In this document: positions 1 to 10,250 of the stretch, piece by piece
Layout of the letters: the number at the start of each line of letters is the position of its first letter
How positions within the stretch are numbered: position 1 is the first letter of the stretch
Assembly: GCA_013423325.1 (NCBI GenBank)
Contig: BLJB01000237.1
Coordinates: 1-64,000, forward strand
DNA: 64,000 bases
Direction of reading: 5' to 3'
Source: Usnea hakonensis
Taxonomy: Eukaryota > Ascomycota > Lecanoromycetes > Lecanorales > Parmeliaceae
Notes under the pieces: model-generated
What the model was told of the DNA's origin: nothing
The model's database searches: none
Seen by the model: the letters and a program-made list of their open reading frames with translations, nothing else
Position numbers and translations under genes: made by a program

Positions 1-20
1 TAAATATCCATGGGTATTTA

Positions 21-1448
21 TTATATCCATGGATTTTGGTAGCCCATGGATGATATGCAACATTTGCATATCTGTCTATCTATTTGTTGATATAGATCAT
101 CGCCGTGAGCCATCTTAAACATGTCCTTATGGGGTTTCGTGCATTCAATCTGTTTCTCAAGGGGGATATCCAGAGTAGAGGTATCTTTGTCAAATATCTG
201 CTCTTTCAGTCACTCGGGGTAAATCTACAGTAGTAAGAGTATGGAGTATAAGTTTCTACCCCCCTCCATTTTCTCCTCTATGGATGACCTATGCTCCATA
301 CTCTTACCGGGAAAGAATCCTTTTGACAAAGAGCAGAAACTCACCCTTGACGAAGGTTCTTGCTCCGTGGAGTAGACACTCAATATCTGTGTAATTAAGG
401 GTATTTTGAATGCGAAAAAGGCCTCGTTGATCTCATTGATGGACCTCGCTAGCTCTCTGATGGTGTTCGCGATACCATATGGAGATACATTTCCATTGGC
501 GAGTAGTAGTCTGACAATATTGTTCTCTAGCTCTTCAATGCTACCGCACTTGTGCGGACAACCAAGAAAAATCTGGACCACATTAGCCGGCGTCTTTACT
601 ATTTGGCGGCAGTTTTGGAAAGAAAATGTACCAGACTCCAGGCCGAATCTTTGATATCCCTATACTTGCTGTTTTCCAGCATTGCGAGCCATAGTGCCTA
701 CGCAAATTGTCAGAGCTCTGTCCGCTTTTCTGACGATTGAAGGCTGAGCGATGATTTGCAAAAACTATACCATCTTGACAATGGTCCCACCCAGACCATG
801 AGCGATGAACACTATTGGACGACGCGTATGCTATGAAAAGACACATCAGCTCGTTGCCCGACTCCAACAATAGGACACAGGATCGACAGGATACATACAG
901 CAACTAGATCCTTTTTCCCTCTCAGTCTCACCAGACCATCCAATAACTGCAAAGCCCTATTCTTGAAGCACCCGATGGTGTTGATACCCGCCTCAATGTG
1001 ACTTGAATCATAATCAAAACCAATGATACGAGAGCTTGGATATTCTAAATGCATCCAATGTAACCAATCATACCACAGCCGATGGTCCTTTTCGGCTGTC
1101 ATCCGTGCGTTTAAATGGTCGCGGTGAATGCCTTGGACAGCTACTATGCTGTCCATTTTCAGGCAATTAGCGCCGAAAAACGTAATGTATTCGAAATCTA
1201 TGTTGTGAGAAGAGGGAGCCTTACTCAAAAGGCACTGATTCATCTTCATCCGAGATAGTCTCTGGCTCGTGGCCAGCAACGACAACTATACGTCCTTCCT
1301 CTTCGAATTCGTTACTGGGGTTGTCTACGTCCGGAGTGGACTCTTTCGTGGCCTCTGGTACTTTCTGAATGTGCGCCTCTGCCATGGCTCCCAGATGCGA
1401 CTTTTCCTCGAAATTTGACTTTATTTCATCGTCAGCTTCCGACGCCAT
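21..1448 (-). CDS. SERAC1/SesB-like alpha/beta-hydrolase (DUF676-type), multi-exon
   Basis: Starts at ATG 1448. Exon 1 (1225-1448) is acidic and ends at a GTAAGG donor; exon 2 (from 1148) opens with IVAVQGI, the first core strand of this fold, then a segment around RIIGFDYD. Further exons contain FIAHGLGGTIVKM near 780, FLGCPHK near 550 and KPHKDMFKMAHGDD near 90, which are the nucleophile-elbow, following-strand and C-terminal His regions of fungal SERAC1/SesB-like proteins. The elbow reads A-H-G-L-G-G, with Gly where the catalytic Ser of G-x-S-x-G would be, so it may not be an esterase. The last frame stops at 21-23. Exons 3 onward are approximate. In fungi such domains occur alone or at the N-terminus of NLR-like proteins. 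It diverges from the HET gene at 2261. It could continue past the left edge or be damaged; expression evidence would settle this. Confidence 0.68.
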
Positions 1449-2260
1449 GGTTACGATGGCGCTGCACCTTTAGGAGGCGAGATGCAACCTATTTTTTTCC
1501 AGGGGCAGGGTAGGTGTTTCAACAGTATCCTATCCCACCACCCCACATGAAACCACGGAACTTGGTCGGGTAAACCTAAATTAGTTCCTTGTGGTAAAAT
1601 TGAAGCCATGATTCGATATATACAGGCTAATTGAGGTATCACAAGCCACCCACTATGACTATTGACGACGCTAGCCGTTTCATGGCCTCCGGATGCGGCG
1701 TCATTTTCGGTCCTTTCGGGAGCTGTTTGGGGGTGATATCGGTGGATTTTTGGCCTTTGCAATTGAGAACAGTGGATGTGAGAAGAAAGCTACAGGGCAC
1801 TTCCGTCACTGTGCAGGAGGGTATCTATTTGAGGGCGATTATGAGGCTTTTCAGCGAGAGCTTGCTAGAGAGGAAGAGTAGATACTATTTCTCAAGTCAT
1901 TGCAACGGATTTCAGGTGATTGCGCTGATTGCAGATGGTTTTTCTATGTAAATTAGGTGGTTGGTGTATCAGGTGTGTGTGTGCCAAGAAATTGCTTTTT
2001 TTTTTTGAAATCCGGAATTACTTACCTACCTACCTACCCTCTCACCGCCTCTGCATGTAGGTAAGCAGGTATTGTATAGCTGGTCGAGCCTTTCAGCTCG
2101 TCTCAACGCCTTTTTATACTTATTTCTGCCTGTTACTCGGAATATTTCTCCATCGAAGAGCTTCCCGTCTTAAGATTCCAAAATGGCGGATGAGTGCCGT
2201 CAACCAAGATAGCAATCTATTACCTTTTTGACTCCTTTCTCATTGTGATGACGAAAGAAT
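1449..2260. promoter_or_regulatory. Intergenic region between divergent hydrolase and HET genes
   Basis: About 810 bases shared by two divergent start codons (1448 and 2261). It holds a T10-like tract near 1997 and a tetranucleotide run of TACC units at 2021-2039, with the reverse motif GTAGGTAAG at 2057-2065. Open frames here (for example 1631-1951) show no recognisable protein features. No experimentally known site is recognised. Confidence 0.5.
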
Positions 2261-4690
2261 ATGGATCACGTTCCCGAGGTCACCAATCCTGTCTCTCCTC
2301 CAGTCCGAGTCCCTTGCCTATCGCAGGAACCTTACGAAAACAGATTAGGCTTCGAATTTTACCCGCATCTACGAGGCTGGGATTTGAATCTGTTGCTGCG
2401 AGGTATATTCACCGAGCACTCCTTTGAAGCCACCGGAGCATTCCTTCAAGACTGGTTGTTCTTTGGCCTGCTTCATGAAGTATTACGTGATGAGGGGACC
2501 AAAGAAAAGTTCTCGAGGAGGGATGGAGAATCCAACCGCTTAATGGTTACAACTAAGGATCTCATTTCTTCGCTCACGACACGTTTCCAGCAAATTGAGC
2601 GTAATAGTGCTCTATCACCAGACGGTAAGACTCAAGCCTTTGTCGATCTGAATAAGTTGGAACGCGCCCTCTCTCTGTTATCATTACTTTGTAATGTCGC
2701 GACCGCGTTCGAAAGTGTCAATACACCAATATCACAATCTCAATGGCCTTTGAGCCAAGAAATCGATCTTTCCATTCGAGACTTGGGTCAGCTTCTCGCG
2801 GCGGCTGCGCAAGACACGAGTCTTAGCATTGGTCGGTACTCGGCAACACCATCCATGACGTTTCCGAGTGGAAGTTTTACAGTTTCCCGGATGCGCGTGG
2901 CGGGCTGGTGTCCGAGTGATATCGCTATGGTATCGGAGTACATGTCTGCCTCTTCTCTTTACTATGCAAGCTCGCTTCGCCGTTCTCAGTTACACAGTGA
3001 TCATTCTAAATGTGGCAAGCAGCTTTGTCTTGCGAACCAGATCGATACCGCAACCTACCAGACAGCCCATTGGAACAGTGATTGCACGTGCGAACATATA
3101 CGTGTATCCTGTTCAGAGTTGATACCGATAATTGCCAAGGAAGGTATCCCGTTGATCACGATAGCCCTTGCTGCTTCTGGTGACCCCGTACTCGAGATCT
3201 CTCCGTATCAAAAAGGACAGCATTACATCGCTATTTCCCATGTATGGTCCGATGGGATGGGCAACCTACACCAGAATTCGTTGCCCAGATGCCAGATAAT
3301 CCGGCTGAAAATGCTCATGGACGAAGTGAGCTGGTCAAATGGCCGTACGTGGGACAACCTCAACAAAATGCAGCTCAGAAAATTCTGGAGACGGCTGCGG
3401 GGCCGTACTGTTGCTTTCTGGCTCGACACACTTTGCATACCAGTGGGCAGCGAGCATCAAAAGTACCGTAGTCTTGCGATAAGTTTGATGTACAAGACCT
3501 ATGTATCCGCACAAGATGTCCTTGTCCTCGACTCTGAGCTTCAAAAGACGCCTATTCCTGTGGACAATACCGAGATTTTCCTTCGAGTATCTGTATCGGG
3601 ATGGATGAGACGACTTTGGACTCTACAAGAAAGCGTTCTTGGGCGCCGTCTACAATTGAAGTTCCAGGATGGTGTTGTCGATCTTGTTGCATTGTACGAT
3701 AGAGAAACAGAGCAATTTTATAAAAGGACCTTTGGCCTTGAGAATCTTGCCGGTAGTCCTTTTTCAGACTGTCGGAGCTTCTACTGGAATGACCGCTCAC
3801 TGCGATTCCTTATTGTTGAAAAACGGGAACCTAAGTTCATGGGCACCATCAACATTTACACGCCACTCACTGACCCTGTCAAGGAGAAAACATGGAAAGA
3901 ATGTTTCGCTGTTCTTGGAGCGTTTGTATCGAGTAACTACCGTTCCTCTTTGAGAAAAGCAGACGAACATTTGTGCCTTTCGGGTCTTTTAGGATGGGAT
4001 GTAGCATGTCTCAAAGGGGTACCCACAGAGCAACGCATGAAGACGCTACTCGGCCAAAGGACTGTACTCCCTCAAGGCCTCTTATTCGTAGCTGGTCCTC
4101 GGATGCTGGATAAAGGGTGGCGCTGGGCTTTGCAAAATTTTGGGAATAATGGTTCCGAGCAGCCCAGCGCTCATCTTGGGCGTCGTGACCCGACGCCCGC
4201 AAAACTTTGCGCTAAGGGTCTGATTGTTCAGTATCCTGGGTTCATCATTCCAGATTCAGAACGTCCCATAAATCTTCAGGACTTTTTCGTGGAAGTCCCT
4301 TTGTTTCAAGACAACCAGCCATTGATTTGCAGGGTCCGTGGATATTATACAGCAAATGATGAGGGGATAGGAACTGATTACATCTCTAGTTCTGAGATTC
4401 CTGGGCCACTAGCTCAACTAGGATTGTTCTTCTACTGCCCCCCAACAGTTCTCGTAGCTCCTAATGTCCCAATGGGTGCAATTATTGTGAAGATGGCTGA
4501 AGAGAGTAACGAGGACACGTCGATTGATCTCGAAGGTGCACTCGCATGCTCTTACACTCAGCTCGCGAGAATTGAAATGCTTGGAGAAAAAGATGGGATT
4601 AGTCCTGCTTACCCGGAAGTTCTTATCCCAACAAATGTCCGTTCTGTCTCAGGAGAAGATTTCGGAATGAAGCGATGGTGCGTGGGATGA
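2261..4690 (+). CDS. Heterokaryon incompatibility (HET) domain protein
   Basis: An 809-residue uninterrupted frame from ATG 2261 to TGA 4690. The three HET blocks are plain: HYIAISHVWSDGMGN near residue 320, FWLDTLCIPVG near 386 followed by an MYKTY helix, and RRLWTLQESVLG near 450. HET domains (PF06985) are related to TIR folds and, in known incompatibility genes, trigger growth arrest or cell death when non-self is recognised; most genome copies have unknown roles. Here the N-terminal 300 residues are unrecognised, with a Cys/His-rich stretch near 250-290 (HSKCGKQLC, CTCEHIRVSC), and about 300 C-terminal residues follow the HET domain. No intron is needed and no stop interrupts it, so the gene looks intact. 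No NACHT, ankyrin or WD repeats are seen. Confidence 0.93.
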   Translation: MDHVPEVTNPVSPPVRVPCLSQEPYENRLGFEFYPHLRGWDLNLLLRGIFTEHSFEATGAFLQDWLFFGLLHEVLRDEGTKEKFSRRDGESNRLMVTTKDLISSLTTRFQQIERNSALSPDGKTQAFVDLNKLERALSLLSLLCNVATAFESVNTPISQSQWPLSQEIDLSIRDLGQLLAAAAQDTSLSIGRYSATPSMTFPSGSFTVSRMRVAGWCPSDIAMVSEYMSASSLYYASSLRRSQLHSDHSKCGKQLCLANQIDTATYQTAHWNSDCTCEHIRVSCSELIPIIAKEGIPLITIALAASGDPVLEISPYQKGQHYIAISHVWSDGMGNLHQNSLPRCQIIRLKMLMDEVSWSNGRTWDNLNKMQLRKFWRRLRGRTVAFWLDTLCIPVGSEHQKYRSLAISLMYKTYVSAQDVLVLDSELQKTPIPVDNTEIFLRVSVSGWMRRLWTLQESVLGRRLQLKFQDGVVDLVALYDRETEQFYKRTFGLENLAGSPFSDCRSFYWNDRSLRFLIVEKREPKFMGTINIYTPLTDPVKEKTWKECFAVLGAFVSSNYRSSLRKADEHLCLSGLLGWDVACLKGVPTEQRMKTLLGQRTVLPQGLLFVAGPRMLDKGWRWALQNFGNNGSEQPSAHLGRRDPTPAKLCAKGLIVQYPGFIIPDSERPINLQDFFVEVPLFQDNQPLICRVRGYYTANDEGIGTDYISSSEIPGPLAQLGLFFYCPPTVLVAPNVPMGAIIVKMAEESNEDTSIDLEGALACSYTQLARIEMLGEKDGISPAYPEVLIPTNVRSVSGEDFGMKRWCVG

Positions 4691-5289
4691 GTGTCATCAG
4701 TTGCCGTAATCGTACATGCGGAAGAAGCGCGCGGCCTATTAATACTACACCGTCGGAAATCTCTCGTACACTGGTCCTGAGGTGATTTCTCGCCACCAAA
4801 GTCTCTATCACTCTCTCAATCAGAGGGACCCAAATCCACGCTCCTGTCCAAAATCGTCATCTTGGCCTTCTCGATCAGCGTGCTGAGTGAAAGGGAGGAT
4901 CCGCTGATCTTAAAAAGCCTTTCTCGATACATTGTGGCAAGGGCTCCACAACCAATGTGGCACCAAACTAATTCAAAGACTTACTGGTGCCAGCCACACC
5001 AAACATTGAATCCTGTCGCTGTGGGATTGCCCGCATGCGAGCTACAAAATCTTGGCATATGCTACTTTGCGCTGCTATGATGACGAAGAGGGGAATCTCG
5101 TCAGAATCCGATGGGCTCGCTCGCCAAGAAATGACCAAATTTTGCTGCCCAGCACATTTCAACACGACAAGATGCCAATCCTGCGAGAACAATCAGTAGG
5201 GGAGTGATAAAGTCAAGCCTACCTGAAATTCACGTCATCGGTATTATCTATGCAGGTGAGGAGGATCAACTGTACGGGTCCAGGCAGAA
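4691..5289. other. Intergenic, nothing recognised
   Basis: Short frames on both strands (for example 4862-5080 and 4987-5199) lack family motifs and a convincing splice join. No repeat or RNA gene is seen. Confidence 0.5.
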
Positions 5290-5574
5290 ATGAGTGAAGA
5301 GGACTCGAGACGGCAAAAGAAGATGTCTGAGGTCATCGAAGCGATCTCAAGAGCCGAGAAAGTTCTCCGTCGAGACTACGACAATCTCAAGGATCGCGAC
5401 AAGATGAATCAAGCGTTTTGTAAAATTGGTTTGACGGATGAGAAATACGTCAAGGTGTGGGAAACCTTCCAGAAGGGCCCTGCAGAAGCGAGAGGGAAGA
5501 CGTACGAAGAGAGGATCGAAATCGTGTCCAAGATTGCGCAGCGTCTCAAGGGGGAAGACTCCCAGGATCAATAG
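5290..5574 (+). CDS. Small hypothetical protein, charged and helical
   Basis: A 94-residue frame with ATG at 5290. The product is rich in Lys, Glu, Asp and Arg and looks mostly helical (for example KVLRRDYDNLKDRDKMNQAF), with no signal peptide or membrane segment. I do not recognise the family. The sequence has the composition of a real soluble protein rather than a random frame, but there is no motif or homolog that I can name, and the region around it is gene-poor. It could also be one exon of a larger gene, since a possible acceptor (CCAGGCAG) lies just before the ATG. Confidence 0.42.
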   Translation: MSEEDSRRQKKMSEVIEAISRAEKVLRRDYDNLKDRDKMNQAFCKIGLTDEKYVKVWETFQKGPAEARGKTYEERIEIVSKIAQRLKGEDSQDQ

Positions 5575-7184
5575 TCCAAAGACAATATTGGTCTCCACTT
5601 CATGTCCCCTGTTTGGATAGGAATCATGCAGGAACCGACGTCATGAGATGCTCGAAGCTCAACGTACCAAAGTGCGTACCAAAAACGCTAAATAGTACGC
5701 TCAGGATACGCTACGCAACTGGGTGAGGTACCGACTGGGTTCCGGGGTGGAGTCACCAGAGTGGGGGAGAGGCGGGGTTTCGGAAGTCCAGATTTTTGGA
5801 GGGCGTATCATACGAGGCCTGTTGTGGAGCTTTTGGAAGGATGGAAGAGAAGGATCGGAATTCGGAGTGGGTAGTCGTGCTGAAGGATGTGTATAATGCG
5901 GTTATACTAAGGTGGATGAAGGAGACTAATGTAAGGATTATATTTTTTTTACCCAAGCTACTGTTCAAGAGATCGACCGCCTGTTGACATTGTGTTTCCT
6001 TTTCGCGATAGGACGTCCGAACTATCTATCGTGCCCACGGCTAGCCTAACACCTTGCGTCGCGATGGATGCGAGAAGCCATTGTTTAGTCTGCTACATCG
6101 ATCACAGCCATGAGTTCTGAGACTAGACATTAGTGCTCCATCCGCCACATTCGAACCATGCGAATCGCATGCAGGAGGTAGCTGCAACGTGGTTGACCTA
6201 TCTCATCGCCATGGGTAGGGCGAATAGTGACCCCTGAAGAGGGATATTCAGGCTCATTGCCATAGCGCTGAGAAAACTCCCATATCTATTCGATATAGAC
6301 CTGGAGTGAAAAGGTAGATATATATATATATATACAGGCAAGGATGGGTGGAAGATAAAGATGCAATGACTCTGAAGGAGACTCTGAAAGAGATGGATCG
6401 ATTGAAGAGCAATTGCAGTGCAAATAGCTATATATATGCACTCCTCATTGTACGCTGTCTCTCGCTTCTCTTTCGCTATAGCCATGCCTGTGCACCGAAT
6501 CCATGCCTGTGATCCATGCCTGAAACCACTGAAACGAATAATGCGATGATGCAATATACGAAATCACTAACCCCCAGTACTACTGTGGCGAGGAGTAAAA
6601 TTTTGAGTAATTCCGAGTAGGCAGGAAACGTTAGGCTATTGTCAGCCTGGACCACGATCGTAACTTGCGTGCCCTTCCAGACAACCGGACTACAAACAAA
6701 AGACAGGAGGACATTAGTCCTTGGAGAACCATCATACTCTAAATCAGGAAACGCAACCATGAAGTGAAACAAAACAGGTTTAAATCGCTTCCAGGCACAG
6801 CGCGTCAAGACTGCTGCGGGGTTTCACAGTATCCCTTCCCATTGCGCAGATCAATCAATATAGACATATTCAAGCGCTGCGTTAGAGTATATCAATCACT
6901 CCGGTCCTAGTTGGTTTTCTGTGATCTTGCGTGCGTGAAGATCGACATTTTATCGGCAACGAGAGCCGTTTGACGCCCCCAAAAGCTAATCGTTTTCCAC
7001 TAGACTGGATGCAATTAACCAGGCAGTATTGGAAAGGTCATCGAGGATTGCGGCGCCGCCATAGCTCTTGATATTTACCCGATAGTCTCGCTCAATTGTA
7101 GCCATACCGAGCGAATCAAAAACAAAGACGATGATCCCAAGCAGTCCCTTGGCCAAGTGTCGCTGCCAAGGCGACGACCCTATT
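5575..7184. other. Gene-poor region of 1.6 kb
   Basis: No convincing gene. It contains an (AT)n microsatellite at 6318-6334. The open frames at 5796-5987 (+) and 6198-6808 (-) have unusual composition and no motifs. A short fragment on the + strand near 5770-5850 (PDFWRAYHTRPVVELL) looks protein-like but is stopped on both sides and cannot be assigned. Confidence 0.5.
6318..6334. repeat. (AT)n microsatellite
   Basis: Seventeen bases of alternating A and T within a gene-poor region. A second short TATATAT stretch occurs at about 6429-6437. Confidence 0.85.
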
Positions 7185-8411
7185 CTATCTCCACCAGAGA
7201 AGTATTACCAGCGGATGCAGTCGGTACAAGCGCAGCCAGTGCAAAGAAAATATCGCCATGATCCCCTGCCAGGTTCCAAAAGTCAGCTCTACTCGGTTCA
7301 CAAAATCTTCTCCGCGGAGTACCAAAGACCTACCCAATCCCCTAAAATTGCCAAATTTCCTATTCCTAGCACACTTTGCAAACGTCGCTTCTGCCGCCTC
7401 CCATATACTGTACCAAGAGGTCGAATCCGCTCTACCTGTGGAGAAGATCCTGAGGAGACACTGGCTGTCCACTGGTTGAGATATCTGTCAGAGCGAAATC
7501 ACACACATGAGACCATGTTTAGGGGCTTGACGTACACGAGGCGAGTAATTGAGGAAGCGGTTCGTCGATACCGGGTGTCCCACCGGGACCAAACCGCATT
7601 GTCTCCGTCGACGCTGGCATATCGACCATGATATCTGCGCACGAAGGTGCACTTGCAAAGACTTCCGCTCTACCGCATTGGATATTTGGTTTGTAAACGC
7701 TCATGATCACAGCGAGATTGTTGTCGCCGCCTTCAAGTTCTCTATTTAGCTGTGATCGTGACAGGGCAAAGGCGAAGAACGACTTATCCTTCAGATGGCA
7801 TATACGTGATTAGACTGACCGATATTGGTTGCAATACCACCTTGCGATTCCGCACCTGCCACACACTGCAAACTCAAAGCGGCAGCAGCGTTCTTGACCT
7901 GGCGCAAACTCGCGCGAGCCGTGGAAGCATCTCCCAAAAGGACCGTCCGGACAGAACATTCGGCCTTATCTGGCACATTCGCAAAGATTCAGCGATCTCG
8001 GAACCCCTAAAAGAAGAGAACCACCGTTGAAATCGCCTTCCTTCACTGTCTATACGACTTACCGCCAAACACCGCGAATGGAAGCATAAATGTGCCCACC
8101 GGCAGCCCCGTATGCCGCTGTCCCCAAACGAACGGTTCCCATTCGGGAGCGATGGTTTGCACGGCTCCTTCGCAATCGGCAATATTCGGGTTGAAACCGT
8201 ACTTATTGCCATCACATTCTATATTGAAAGCGTTTTCGGCAGTCGTATTCAGTGCGTCACTGCTGGTTGAGATATTCGACACGAACGCCGCGTCAACGAC
8301 ACTCGATGATAGAGATGCACTTGTATTCCCCTCCGTGCTCATTTGCAGCGGCTTTGCTAGAACCACGATGGTGCATACCGATAGAACGCTGAATAAAGGG
8401 CCCGCAAACAT
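7185..8411 (-). CDS. Secreted fungal protein with repeated Cys-containing domain
   Basis: Four exons in phase: 8063-8411, 7820-7969, 7536-7739 and 7185-7471 (introns of 93, 80 and 64 nt; sum 990 nt, 329 residues). Residues 1-20 form a signal peptide ending near LAKPLQ. The mature part shows a pattern seen in many fungal secreted proteins of unknown role: CDGNKYGFNPNIADC, then GQR and a hydrophobic strand, then AECSVRTVLLGD, GGIATNIG, a VYKPNIQCG block, a SCADIMVDMP block and a C-terminal WYSIWEAAEATFAKC block. The repeat-like spacing suggests two to three copies of one domain. The + strand frames over the same bases are shadows. Function is unknown. The exact acceptors of exons 3 and 4 are inferred from phase; the last 30 residues after GTWQ are least certain. 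Confidence 0.72.
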
Positions 8412-10073
8412 GACTCCCCGAGGCTGTAGACAAGCAGCGTTTTCCTGACGTTATGTTACCGTAATTGGAGAGATGCAGAGATTGGATGCGATAGTGCGAG
8501 ACACGAGCAGGTAGTCAAAGGTCACCACTGGCTTGTAATGCTACAAAAATCGGGGTCTCCATTTCGCGATACTTAAGCGACTGGCCAGCTTGTCTGCGCC
8601 TGCGATTTCTCCCGGCCCATTCCTGATTCATCAAAGCCGACAGTTGATGCGCTCCATGACAGGAATGGGATAGTTATAATCGTGATGGATGCAGCACAAG
8701 GGTTATCTTGCCATACCGCATCGTAGTATTGAAGAAGCAGATACCGCATGGACGAGTCATGGTAGTATATCTGGCTGTAGGCTACTACTCGATGGGATGC
8801 TCTGAACTTATCATGAAATAAAATATCTTTCCAGTAGTCAGGCCTCGTTCAGGCAACTCCAAACTTTATTGAAGTCATGATAAAGGTATGTTACATTTCC
8901 CCTCCGTGAGTGGACCCAACATGTGCACTCTGCACAATGAAAATTCCTCGCTCTTCATTTCTTCCTTCGAACCAGCCATCTCGGAGCCCTCGCCAACCAT
9001 CTGCTCCGCAGTCATTTCCTTCTTTACAAAGATCACCTGAAACTGCGGCGTCGGGCCCGACGAATGTCTAATGCACAGTAAGGCTCAACAGCATACAAAC
9101 TCCAATCCTCCCGCGGACCTCCTTCCCCTCTAATATCAGTGGAGAAGTGGGTGCCATTGAGGAACATGTTGTTTAACTATACCCTCGATCATTAGTGAAG
9201 CTGCAATGCGTCGACGCGAGTACCAATCTGGGAGAATTAATGATGCGCCATACCCGCGTATCGCTGTTGATCCTCCAGGCTTTGTGGGCGTCCGAGAGAC
9301 GGGCTTCCATGATAAAGGAGACTTTTTTGAAAATGTTGACTTTGATTAGACGTGGACCGTCGCCTGGTACAAAGAAGGCGCGACAGAAAGGAGTGGACGC
9401 CTTCGGTGCTAGCGGAGATTCCGATGAGTCTGAGACTTGAGAGGACGCGCTTGCAATCTGATCTCAATCCTGACAAACATTCATCTGGACAATTGCTCGT
9501 CTCACATGCGCTGACGCGAATATTGGAATGATTCCCCTCGAGCCTCCCGCTGGTGGCATGTGTATCCGCCAACAATAGCCGTCGTGGCCATAACGAGACT
9601 AGTGGGTGAAGACAAATAACGTCCACCACCCCACGTTATTTTGACTCAGGCTAGATCGTTTCACCTCGGGGCTAATAGGTTCCAATATCTTTGCCTGCCA
9701 GATCTCTCGGTTTGTGCGCATTAGACTCGAGTTTGAATCTCTATTTTTCCTGCACGTATACCAATCTCTGCTTATTTTGTCTTTTGTGACAACTATTGAC
9801 CGAATATAGTCCCATGCTCCAGCTTCACCACTTTGCCAACGCCGTAGGGCAAGCTTCCGAAGGTGGGGGTTCGGTATTGTGGAAAACTCGGATTCCAGGG
9901 CAGTGGACCTGATCGTGATAGCGTGTTTCAAATTGCGCGGCTTCACGGTTTTCGCCTTCTTGCGGTCGTAATCCCTGTAGGACAAACACTTCAATGATCA
10001 CTGCTGCAACGTATTCTGGAAACTCGGCTGCCGCTTGAGTATGTTCAGACGGACTTTGTCGATCTAGAAGACA
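8412..10073. other. Gene-poor region of 1.7 kb
   Basis: No gene supported. Frames at 9195-9440 (+), 9237-9629 (-) and 9599-9994 (-) have no recognisable motifs; the last opens with a TTG, not an ATG. The first 100-200 bases are probably the promoter of the secreted-protein gene ending at 8411. Confidence 0.5.
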
Positions 10074-10250
10074 TCAGACTTCCATCTCATAAGTCCCTTT
10101 CGCCCGTTGCTTGTCTCGCCGATCAGGAAAGACAGTGACCCTGCTTTGTGTGCAAATGAGTATCCAAACCACAATCGCAGCTAGTGCCAACAACCCCACA
10201 GCGGTACCAACTCCTATGCTAGCTTTCCTTCCGTCTGTCATGTCGGGCAT
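10074..10250 (-). CDS. Possible 58-residue single-pass membrane protein
   Basis: ATG at 10250, TGA at 10074-10076. After a short polar N-terminus (MPDMTDGRKA) comes a Gly/Ala/Val/Ile/Leu helix of about 22 residues, GVGTAVGLLALAAIVVWILI, then a basic tail (PDRRDKQRAK). This is the exact pattern of the single transmembrane helix found in many fungal cell-surface proteins (outside-in with basic stop-transfer). It may be a stand-alone microprotein or the last exon of a larger receptor-like gene whose upstream exons I cannot find. The 500 bases upstream on this strand are pyrimidine-rich, as in fungal 5' leaders, which slightly favours a complete small gene. Confidence 0.38.
   Translation of the reverse strand: MPDMTDGRKASIGVGTAVGLLALAAIVVWILICTQSRVTVFPDRRDKQRAKGTYEMEV

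Noticed and set aside
1631..1951. Two overlapping + frames in the hydrolase/HET spacer
   Set aside because: No motif, unusual composition, and they lie in a probable shared promoter.
7131..7631. 166-codon + frame
   Set aside because: Antisense shadow of the spliced secreted-protein gene, whose exons show family motifs and consistent phases.
9599..9994. 131-codon minus frame
   Set aside because: Opens with TTG, has no recognisable family features and no splice partner.
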